A DNA stretch of 14,223 bases from the NCBI GenBank assembly GCA_021107835.1, contig JAIOSD010000006.1, forward strand, positions 1 to 14,223, given 5' to 3'. Each line of letters begins with the position of its first letter. Within the stretch, counting starts at the first letter, position 1. The stretch is from an archaeon (GTDB taxonomy: Archaea; Nanobdellota; Nanobdellia; SCGC-AAA011-G17; PNOQ01). Of the stretch, positions 6,708 through 11,836 are shown piece after piece. Both the position numbers and the translations under genes were made by a program. The notes under the pieces are model-generated. The model did not search any database. It was not told where the DNA came from and saw only the letters and a list, made by a program, of their open reading frames with translations.

Positions 6708-7307
6708 ATGGTAGAAGAACAATTTTTAGTTCCTTTAGAGGATTACTTGAAAGCAGGATTACATATTGGTACAAAGTTTAGAACTAAATATATGTCTAAG
6801 TTTATCTATAAAGTTAGACCTGATGGTTTATCTGTTTTTAATGTAGAACAAATTAATGAAAGATTAAAGTTGGCTGCTAATATGTTAGCACAGTTTGAAC
6901 CTGAAGATATTGTTATTGTTTGTAGAAGAGAAAATGGTTGGAAAGCTGTAAAGAAATTTTCTGAGTTGACTGGAATAAAGTCTTTTATTGGAAGGTATCC
7001 TCCAGGAGTATTAACTAATGCTAATCTTGAAGATTTTGTTGAAGCTAAATTAGTTTTAGTTGCAGATCCATGGCCAGATAAAAATGCGGTTAATGATGCT
7101 TCTAAATTGGGAATTCCTGTTGTTGCACTTTGTGATACAAATAATGATGCAAGGAATATTGATTTAGTTGTGCCTTGTAATAATAAAGGTAAGAAAAGTT
7201 TAGGAATTATTTTTTATGTTTTCGCTAAAGAATTTTTAAAGAATAAAAAGCTAATAAAATCAGATAAAGATTTTAAAGCTAAGATTGATGATTTTGTTGC
7301 AGAATAA
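6708..7307 (+). CDS. rps2: 30S ribosomal protein S2 (uS2)
   Basis: Small-subunit ribosomal protein of the archaeal/eukaryotic SA-type S2 family, located on the solvent side near the head-body junction of the 30S subunit. The 199 residues are of normal archaeal length. The N-terminus has YLKAGLHIGTKFRTKYMSKFIYK, and the core shows FNVEQINERLKLAANML, GRYPPGVLTN and VLVADPWPDKNAVNDASKLGIPVVALCDTNN, all typical of the family. The 3' half encodes IDLVVPCNNKGKKSLGIIFY. It is the downstream member of the conserved rpoK-eno-rps2 set; mevalonate kinase, which often follows S2 in archaea, is absent here. It has its own strong promoter. Confidence 0.96.
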   Translation: MVEEQFLVPLEDYLKAGLHIGTKFRTKYMSKFIYKVRPDGLSVFNVEQINERLKLAANMLAQFEPEDIVIVCRRENGWKAVKKFSELTGIKSFIGRYPPGVLTNANLEDFVEAKLVLVADPWPDKNAVNDASKLGIPVVALCDTNNDARNIDLVVPCNNKGKKSLGIIFYVFAKEFLKNKKLIKSDKDFKAKIDDFVAE

Positions 7308-7544
7308 AAAGCCTTAAATATTTTTAAGTTCTTATATTATTGGAGTTTGTGGAGCAATCTGAGATGTGTCAACTTGTTGACTTAAGGTTGTTTTCTTAGG
7401 ATTACAGTCAATCTTGGGCTCTGTCACTAACTCTAATTTCTATTTTGTTATTGTAATAAAAGGATAATATATTTTTTAGACTCTATTTTTTTCTGAAGCA
7501 TAGTTTCCCCTATAAATAAGAATTAATTTCTTCGGTGTGGTCAG
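7308..7544. other. intergenic stretch after rps2 with a palindrome and a weak minus-strand ORF
   Basis: No convincing gene is seen here. After a short T tract (7320-7325) that may end the rps2 transcript, 7341-7436 looks less AT-rich than other spacers. It holds a perfect 14-base palindrome, GTCAACTTGTTGAC (7368-7381). On the minus strand a GTG-started frame (7427 down to 7332, 31 codons, one Cys, no hydrophobic segment) is open but lacks a clear TATA box or Shine-Dalgarno. Further T tracts lie at 7470-7475 and 7484-7490. I could not fit a tRNA, C/D-box or H/ACA RNA to it by eye. Confidence 0.4.
7368..7381. repeat. perfect 14-base palindrome
   Basis: GTCAACTTGTTGAC has six-base arms around a TT centre. 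It lies downstream of rps2 and inside the weak minus-strand 31-codon frame. It could be a protein-binding site or a very small hairpin; nothing ties it to a particular promoter. Confidence 0.5.
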
Positions 7545-7685
7545 TTAGTCTTCAGCTTCTTCAGGCGTTTCATTGTATCCAGCTAAAAAGCCTTCTTCGC
7601 CTCCACTAATCTCTTGGTTGTCGATAGCATATTCTCTCCCTTCGGGGGTATCTAGCCCCCTCTCAATAGGATCAAATTCTTCCAT
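7545..7685 (-). CDS. Small acidic uncharacterised protein (46 aa)
   Basis: A 46-residue minus-strand frame from ATG 7685 to TAA 7547-7545. The peptide starts MEEFDPIERGLDTPEGREYA, contains a Ser-Gly-Gly-Glu-Glu-Gly-Phe turn near residue 30, and ends in a Glu/Asp-rich tail (TPEEAED). It is strongly acidic, with no Cys, signal peptide or membrane helix. I do not recognise the family. Support for a real gene comes from well-formed coding sequence in an otherwise empty region and a minus-strand TATA-like element (TTTAAAAAA, + strand 7709-7717) about 28 bases upstream. It is transcribed away from the DUF192 gene at 7769, so the 83-base gap holds two back-to-back promoters. Confidence 0.65.
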   Translation of the reverse strand: MEEFDPIERGLDTPEGREYAIDNQEISGGEEGFLAGYNETPEEAED

Positions 7686-7708
7686 CTTAAGCTTGTTTTA
7701 ATAACAAC

Positions 7709-7717
7709 TTTTTTAAA
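7709..7717 (-). promoter_or_regulatory. TATA box of the 46-aa minus-strand gene
   Basis: On the minus strand this reads TTTAAAAAA, centred about 28 bases before the ATG at 7685, the leaderless spacing seen for other genes here. Confidence 0.45.
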
Positions 7718-7737
7718 GGTTATGAAAAAAAGATAAG

Positions 7738-7746
7738 ACTTATAAG
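7738..7746 (+). promoter_or_regulatory. TATA box of the DUF192 gene
   Basis: ACTTATAAG is centred about 26 bases before ATG 7769, predicting a leaderless mRNA. It forms one half of a divergent promoter region with the minus-strand small gene. Confidence 0.6.
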
Positions 7747-7768
7747 CTCATTTCTTTATTAGTAGTGA

Positions 7769-8089
7769 ATGGTTAAAATTTTTAGAAAAAATGGTGATTT
7801 TGTTGCTATGGGGCTTAAGAAGCCGGATTGGTTGGGTTTAATGTTCTCAAACAAGTTAAAAGATGAAATTGTTGTTTTAGATGTTAGAAAATCTTCTTCA
7901 GTTTTTATTCATATGTTATTTGTTTTTCATAGAATAGATGTTGCTTTTTTGGATTCTAGGTTTAAAGTTATCAAAGTTGTTAAAAGTTTGAAGCCTTTTG
8001 TTGGTGTTGCTAAGTGTTCTAATGCTTTTTATGTTTTGGAAGGTGCTGATTTAGATTTTAAAGTTGGGGAAAGGTTGAAAATTAAATAG
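7769..8089 (+). CDS. DUF192-family protein
   Basis: A 106-residue protein that looks like the DUF192 family (Pfam PF02643), a small beta-rich domain of unknown function common in archaea and bacteria. Matching features are the short N-terminal region, then the central pattern SSSVFIHMLFVFHRIDVAFLDSRFKVIKVV (described here as residues about 42-71), which corresponds to the family's hydrophobic F-W-M/H-x-x-x-x-x-I/L-D-I/V-A-F-L-D core. The C-terminal FYVLEGADLDFKVGERL is the family's 'leads to a loop, then G-D/E' ending. Many bacterial members have a signal peptide; this one does not. It has its own promoter and is followed 36 bases later by the STAS gene, which also has its own promoter. Confidence 0.75.
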   Translation: MVKIFRKNGDFVAMGLKKPDWLGLMFSNKLKDEIVVLDVRKSSSVFIHMLFVFHRIDVAFLDSRFKVIKVVKSLKPFVGVAKCSNAFYVLEGADLDFKVGERLKIK

Positions 8090-8104
8090 AGAAAGGTTTA
8101 TAAA
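8090..8104 (+). promoter_or_regulatory. BRE/TATA promoter of the STAS gene
   Basis: AGAAAGGTTTATAAA, identical over 15 bases to the operon promoter at 122-136, begins right after the DUF192 stop codon. The TATA centre is about 25 bases before ATG 8126, so the mRNA is probably leaderless. Confidence 0.75.
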
Positions 8105-8125
8105 GATTTTTTAGTTCTCGATTTT

Positions 8126-8473
8126 ATGGTAAAAACTAATATTAAATATCATGAAAGGGTTGCAGAGCTTCAATTGGATGGTAGATTGATGGGTGGTCAA
8201 GATTACGATACTATTTCTTCTGGGGTTAGAACAATTATGGCCAATGGATATGTGGATTTAATCTTTAATCTAAATGGAATTAAATGGATAAACCATACTG
8301 GATTGGGTACTTTAGTTAATGTATCTCATGATCTTAAAAAATTAAATGGGCGAACTAAAATATGTTGTCCTACTGATAGAGTTAATGAGATTTTAACAGT
8401 TACACAACTAAAATCGGTGTTTGAAACTTATGATACATTGGATGATGCTTTAAAGTCATATGAAGAATCTTAA
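8126..8473 (+). CDS. STAS-domain protein (anti-sigma-factor-antagonist-like)
   Basis: A 115-residue single STAS domain resembling bacterial SpoIIAA/RsbV-type proteins, which bind serine kinases or anti-sigma factors and are switched by phosphorylation. The pattern of strand, AELQLDGRLMGGQDYD (residues 13-28), then VDLIFNLNGIKWINHTGLGTLV (43-64) matches the family. The usual D-S-S-G phosphorylation site reads N-H-T-G here, placing Thr58 where the phosphoserine normally sits. The segment KLNGRTKICCPTDRVNEILTVTQLKSVFETYDTLDDAL also fits the family C-terminus. Archaea have no bacterial sigma factors and no kinase or phosphatase partner is nearby, so its partner is unknown. It has its own strong promoter. 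Confidence 0.88.
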   Translation: MVKTNIKYHERVAELQLDGRLMGGQDYDTISSGVRTIMANGYVDLIFNLNGIKWINHTGLGTLVNVSHDLKKLNGRTKICCPTDRVNEILTVTQLKSVFETYDTLDDALKSYEES

Positions 8474-8532
8474 GTGTTTATTAATTTAATTAAAAATGGT
8501 TGCTCTTACTTCTTATGGTTGTTAAGGGAAAG

Positions 8533-8541
8533 TTATTTAAA
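8533..8541 (+). promoter_or_regulatory. TATA box of RNase J
   Basis: TTATTTAAA is centred 24-27 bases before the tandem ATGs at 8561 and 8564. This rules against the long 5' open extension reaching back to GTG 8474. Confidence 0.6.
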
Positions 8542-8563
8542 CAAATCAATTAGTGTTTTTATG

Positions 8564-9904
8564 ATGGCTATTGAAGTAATTCCAATTGGTGGTTATAACG
8601 AAGTTGGAAAAAATATGACTGTAATAAAGTATGGTGATGAAAGTATTATTCTTGATATGGGTTTTCATTTGCCTAGTTTAATTGGTTTTGAAGAGCAAGG
8701 TGGAGATAGGAGAAACTTAACTACAAAAGGATTGCAAAAGTTAGGTGCTATACCTGATGATTCTATTTTAAGTTCAATAAAAAATACCGTTAAAGCTATT
8801 ATTCCTTCACATTGTCATTTGGATCACATTGGTGCAATTCCTTATTTAGAAAAAAATTATAATGCTCCTATTATAGCTACCCCCTATACTAATGAAGTTC
8901 TGAAAATATTAGCTAAGGATGAAAAAATTCAATTGAATAATGAAGTTATAAGTAAAAAAGCAGGTGCTAGAATAAAAGTTTCTAAGAATATTGAAGTTGA
9001 ATTAATTAATATGACTCACTCTACTTTAGATGCGGCAAATATTATTGTTCATACACCAGATGGGAAAATTGTTTATACCAATGATTTTAAGTTGGATAAT
9101 AAACCAATAATTGGTAAGAAACCCGATTATAAAAGATTAAAAGAGGTTGGAGAAAGTGGGGAAGTTAAAGCGTTAATTCAAGATTGTTTATATGCTGGCA
9201 AACATATGAAAACCCCTTCTGAAAGTGTTGCTAAAGAAATGTTAAAAGATGTTATGCTTGGTGCAGATAATTATGGGCATTCTTTAATTGTTACTTGTTT
9301 TGCAAGTCACCTTGCTAGAATAAAAAGTGCTGTTGAATTTGGAAAAAAATTAAATAGACAAATTATTTTGTTGGGAAGATCTTTGTCAAAATATTCTCAA
9401 GCAGCAAATAATTTAGGTTATGTTCCTTGGTTGCAAGATGTTGAAATTGTTACTTACTCTAGACAGGTAGAAAAGACATTGCATAAAATTGAGAAAAATA
9501 GAGATAAATATATGGTTATTTGTACAGGTAATCAAGCAGAACCTGGCGCTATTTTGACTAGAATGGGTGCAGGTAATTTACCATTTAAATTTTTACATGA
9601 TGATCATGTGATTTTTTCTTGTAATGTTATTCCTGTTGAACCCAACATAGAGAATCGTGCAAGATTAGATCGGCAATTAACAGGAAAAGGAGTAAGATTG
9701 TTTAAGGATATTCATGTATCTGGGCATGGAGCTCGTGAAGATATAAGGGATATGATTGATATGGTAAAACCTGAGAAAATAATTCCTGCTCATGGTGGAA
9801 AAGATCATACCCTTCCAATAACTGATTTGACAGAAATAATGGGGTATAAAACTGGAAAAGATGTTTTATTTATGACTAATGGAAAGAAAGTTGTTCTAAA
9901 ATGA
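8564..9904 (+). CDS. rnj: Ribonuclease J (archaeal, metallo-beta-lactamase/beta-CASP family)
   Basis: Probable archaeal RNase J, a zinc-dependent 5'-3' exoribonuclease that in related archaea degrades 5'-monophosphorylated RNA. The 446-residue protein begins MAIEVIPIGGYNEVGKNM, the standard start of the family. The metal site HCHLDH occupies residues 83-88, followed by the MTHSTLD and YTNDFKLDNKP motifs of the beta-lactamase fold, a beta-CASP insert with TCFASHLARI and LLGRSLSKYS, and a C-terminal SGHGAREDIRDMI...IPAHGG segment. ATG 8564 fits the family; ATG 8561 would add one Met. The open frame upstream to GTG 8474 (30 more residues) contains the promoter and is not coding. Its stop codon overlaps the ATG of the following membrane protein gene. 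Confidence 0.94.
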   Translation: MAIEVIPIGGYNEVGKNMTVIKYGDESIILDMGFHLPSLIGFEEQGGDRRNLTTKGLQKLGAIPDDSILSSIKNTVKAIIPSHCHLDHIGAIPYLEKNYNAPIIATPYTNEVLKILAKDEKIQLNNEVISKKAGARIKVSKNIEVELINMTHSTLDAANIIVHTPDGKIVYTNDFKLDNKPIIGKKPDYKRLKEVGESGEVKALIQDCLYAGKHMKTPSESVAKEMLKDVMLGADNYGHSLIVTCFASHLARIKSAVEFGKKLNRQIILLGRSLSKYSQAANNLGYVPWLQDVEIVTYSRQVEKTLHKIEKNRDKYMVICTGNQAEPGAILTRMGAGNLPFKFLHDDHVIFSCNVIPVEPNIENRARLDRQLTGKGVRLFKDIHVSGHGAREDIRDMIDMVKPEKIIPAHGGKDHTLPITDLTEIMGYKTGKDVLFMTNGKKVVLK

Positions 9905-10059
9905 GATTGAAAAAAAGTTTGGGTATATTGTTTTTATTTGTTTTAGTTGCTAATATTGTTTTGTTTATTATGGGGATTTTGGATTCTTTTGTTTTTTGGG
10001 GTGTTATTTTAGTTGTTGCTATTTTTGCTTATAAAGTTCTTCCTAGTATTAAGAAGTGA
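9901..10059 (+). CDS. Small two-helix membrane protein (52 aa)
   Basis: ATG 9901 overlaps the RNase J stop codon (ATGA) and opens a 52-residue frame ending at TGA 10057-10059. After a basic start (MRLKKS) there are two hydrophobic segments, about residues 7-26 and 30-46, separated by a short GILDS turn, then a basic end (PSIKK). This pattern suggests a two-pass membrane protein with both ends on the cytoplasmic side. I recognise no family. The ATGA junction suggests translation coupled to RNase J. It is too short for many gene finders. Whether it anchors or regulates RNase J is only a guess. Confidence 0.65.
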   Translation: MRLKKSLGILFLFVLVANIVLFIMGILDSFVFWGVILVVAIFAYKVLPSIKK

Positions 10060-10082
10060 GGGGTTGAGTTAAGAAAACGGCA

Positions 10083-10093
10083 CTTTTATATAT
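10083..10093 (+). promoter_or_regulatory. TATA box of the hicB-hicA locus
   Basis: CTTTTATATAT is centred about 29 bases before ATG 10118. Confidence 0.55.
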
Positions 10094-10117
10094 TAGTTTT
10101 AATAAAGTATTCTTATA

Positions 10118-10318
10118 ATGGATTTAACAGTAATTTTGGAACCTCAAGAAGAGGGGGGCTATACAGTGTATGTACCTTCTTTACCAGGGTGTTTATCTGA
10201 AGGGGATACAAAAGTGGAGGCTTTAAAGAATATTAAGGAAGCTATAGCACTTTATTTAGAGCCAGATACGAATGAACTTATAGACTTCTCTGGTGAAATG
10301 GTTAAGGTTGCTGTATAA
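10118..10318 (+). CDS. hicB: HicB-family antitoxin
   Basis: Antitoxin of a HicBA type II toxin-antitoxin module, which binds and neutralises the HicA mRNA interferase. The 66 residues show the HicB core: an N-terminal strand LTVILEPQEEGGYTVYVPSLPGCLSEGDT (described as residues 3-31) followed by EALKNIKEAIALYLE. The Pro-Gly-Cys is the family hallmark. It is short: the helix-turn-helix or ribbon-helix-helix DNA-binding domain found at the C-terminus of many HicBs is missing, so autoregulation by this protein is uncertain. The gene precedes hicA by 12 bases, the reverse of the Escherichia coli order. Six G (10153-10158) encode Gly-Gly. Confidence 0.92.
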   Translation: MDLTVILEPQEEGGYTVYVPSLPGCLSEGDTKVEALKNIKEAIALYLEPDTNELIDFSGEMVKVAV

Positions 10319-10330
10319 ATTGAAGCTTCT

Positions 10331-10543
10331 ATGATTTCTGGTCTTGATTTAATTAAACGTTTAAAGAAGGTAGGGTATATAGCTACTAGGCAAAAAGGTT
10401 CTCATGTTAGATTAGAGATGTATGATGGTAAAAAGACAATTAAACTTACTGTTCCATTACATCCCCAATTGAAAAAGGGGACCTTGAATAGAATTATCAA
10501 AGATGCTGGTTTGACTCTTGAAAAGTTTCAAAAGTTGAAATAG
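10331..10543 (+). CDS. hicA: HicA-family mRNA interferase toxin
   Basis: Probable toxin of the HicBA module, a small double-stranded-RNA-binding-fold RNase that cleaves mRNA and stops growth when free. The 70 residues have the family pattern: SGLDLIKRLKKVGYIATRQKGSHVRL (described as residues 3-28), with the catalytic His25 in GSHVRL, then a strand KLTVPLHPQLKKGTLNRIIKDAGLTLEKF. Both the active-site His and the P-x-H-P-x-L-K-K-G-T-L motif are intact, so the toxin should be active. It starts at ATG 10331, 12 bases after hicB, with no strong Shine-Dalgarno in the gap. Confidence 0.94.
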   Translation: MISGLDLIKRLKKVGYIATRQKGSHVRLEMYDGKKTIKLTVPLHPQLKKGTLNRIIKDAGLTLEKFQKLK

Positions 10544-10618
10544 ATGTAGTTTACTAAATTTAATATAAGTTTGGTTGTAGAGGTTTAGAGTAAGCTTATT
10601 ACTTTTTAGAACACATAT

Positions 10619-10629
10619 CTTTAATAAAT
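10619..10629 (+). promoter_or_regulatory. TATA box of mre11-rad50
   Basis: CTTTAATAAAT is centred about 24 bases before ATG 10649, predicting a leaderless mRNA. The 105-base gap after hicA also has a T tract at 10603-10607 that may end the hic transcript. Confidence 0.55.
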
Positions 10630-10648
10630 TTTCAATATTCTATTTTTT

Positions 10649-11836
10649 ATGAAATTTGCACATCTAGCTGACTGTCATATTGGTGGGTGGTCGGAATTAA
10701 AGCTAAAAGAATTAGGAATGCAAGCTTTTTCTGCTGCTATTGATAAATGTATTGCTGAAGAAGTTGATTTTGTGCTAATTGCTGGGGATTTGTTTAATAC
10801 TGCAATTCCAAGTATTGATTTATTAAAAATAGTTGCTTTGGATTTGAGAAGACTAAAAGAAACGAAAATTCCTTGTTATATTACTTCTGGAAGCCATGAT
10901 TATTCCCCTTCTGGTAAAACTATGTTGGATGTCTTAGAAAATGCGGGTTTGGTTGTAAATGTTGTAAAGTTTGATGAAGATAAGTTATTATTTACTGAAG
11001 ATACAAAAACTGGAATTAAAATAACTGGTTTGTTTGGAAAGGCAGGGGGGTTAGAAAAGAGTTATTATGAAGGTTTGGATAGGACGAATTTAGAAGCTGA
11101 AAAAAGCAAAAAAATATTTATGTTTCACACAACTTTAACTGAGTTTAAACCGCCTCATTTAGAGATGATAAGTTCTGAACCTGTTGCTATTTTGCCAAAA
11201 GGATTTGATTATTATGCTGGTGGGCATCCTCATTATGTTTTTAATGAAGTCAAGGAACCATATGGAAGGATTGCTTATCCGGGGGCTTTATTCCCTAATA
11301 ATTTTGGAGAGTTAGAACGATTTAAAAAAGGGGGATTTTGGATTAATGAGTTTAAAGGGGATGTTATTGAATCTAAATATGTTGATATAAAACTCAAGGA
11401 TGTTAAGAGTTACACTATTAATTTAGATGGAAAAGATTCTAATCAGGTTGTTGATTTTATTTTAGATAAGATAGATATAAATACTATTTTGGGAAAGATT
11501 GTTTTACTTCGTTTAGAAGGTGTTTTAGATAGTGGGCGATTATCTGATATAGATTATAGTAAGTTGAATGAAGGGCTTTCTGGTGCTTTTGTTGTTTTGA
11601 GGAATAGCTATAAATTATCTATGAAAGAATTTGAGAGTTTTGAGGTTGGTGAGAGTAGTGCTGAAAAAATTGAAGAGAAATTAATCGAAGAGATAAAAGA
11701 TTTTGATAAGGATAAGATTAAGGAATTACTTAATGTTCTAAGTGATGAAAAGTTAGATGGAGAGAAGAATTTAGATTTTGAAACTAGGATTGTTAAAAAT
11801 TCATTAAATGTTTTGGGGTTAGAAAATGATAATTAA
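10649..11836 (+). CDS. mre11: DNA double-strand break repair protein Mre11
   Basis: Nuclease of the archaeal Mre11-Rad50 complex, which processes DNA ends during recombination repair. The 395 residues carry the metallophosphoesterase motifs: HLADCHIGG (Asp8, His10), IAGDLFN (Asp47), GSHD (81-84), MFHTTL (His160) and GGHPHYV (His193, His195). Motif III normally reads GNHD; here Ser82 replaces the metal-bridging Asn, while the adjacent His83 is kept. The C-terminal half (about 250-395) is Glu/Lys-rich, likely the capping region and the Rad50-binding helices. The gene overlaps rad50 by 11 bases, so the two are probably translated together. In archaea HerA and NurA often lie next to this pair; they are not seen here. 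Six G (11045-11050) encode Gly-Gly. Confidence 0.94.
   Translation: MKFAHLADCHIGGWSELKLKELGMQAFSAAIDKCIAEEVDFVLIAGDLFNTAIPSIDLLKIVALDLRRLKETKIPCYITSGSHDYSPSGKTMLDVLENAGLVVNVVKFDEDKLLFTEDTKTGIKITGLFGKAGGLEKSYYEGLDRTNLEAEKSKKIFMFHTTLTEFKPPHLEMISSEPVAILPKGFDYYAGGHPHYVFNEVKEPYGRIAYPGALFPNNFGELERFKKGGFWINEFKGDVIESKYVDIKLKDVKSYTINLDGKDSNQVVDFILDKIDINTILGKIVLLRLEGVLDSGRLSDIDYSKLNEGLSGAFVVLRNSYKLSMKEFESFEVGESSAEKIEEKLIEEIKDFDKDKIKELLNVLSDEKLDGEKNLDFETRIVKNSLNVLGLENDN

Noticed and set aside
7332..7427. 31-codon minus-strand frame (GTG 7427) as a gene
   Set aside because: It lacks a convincing promoter or Shine-Dalgarno and could arise by chance; kept only as a finding on the spacer.
7308..7544. tRNA or box C/D or H/ACA RNA in the spacer after rps2
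   Set aside because: No cloverleaf, GTTCRA loop, paired C/D boxes or ACA hairpin could be fitted by eye.
8474..8563. 30-residue N-terminal extension of RNase J from GTG 8474
   Set aside because: It contains the TATA box and does not match the family, which begins at MAIEV.
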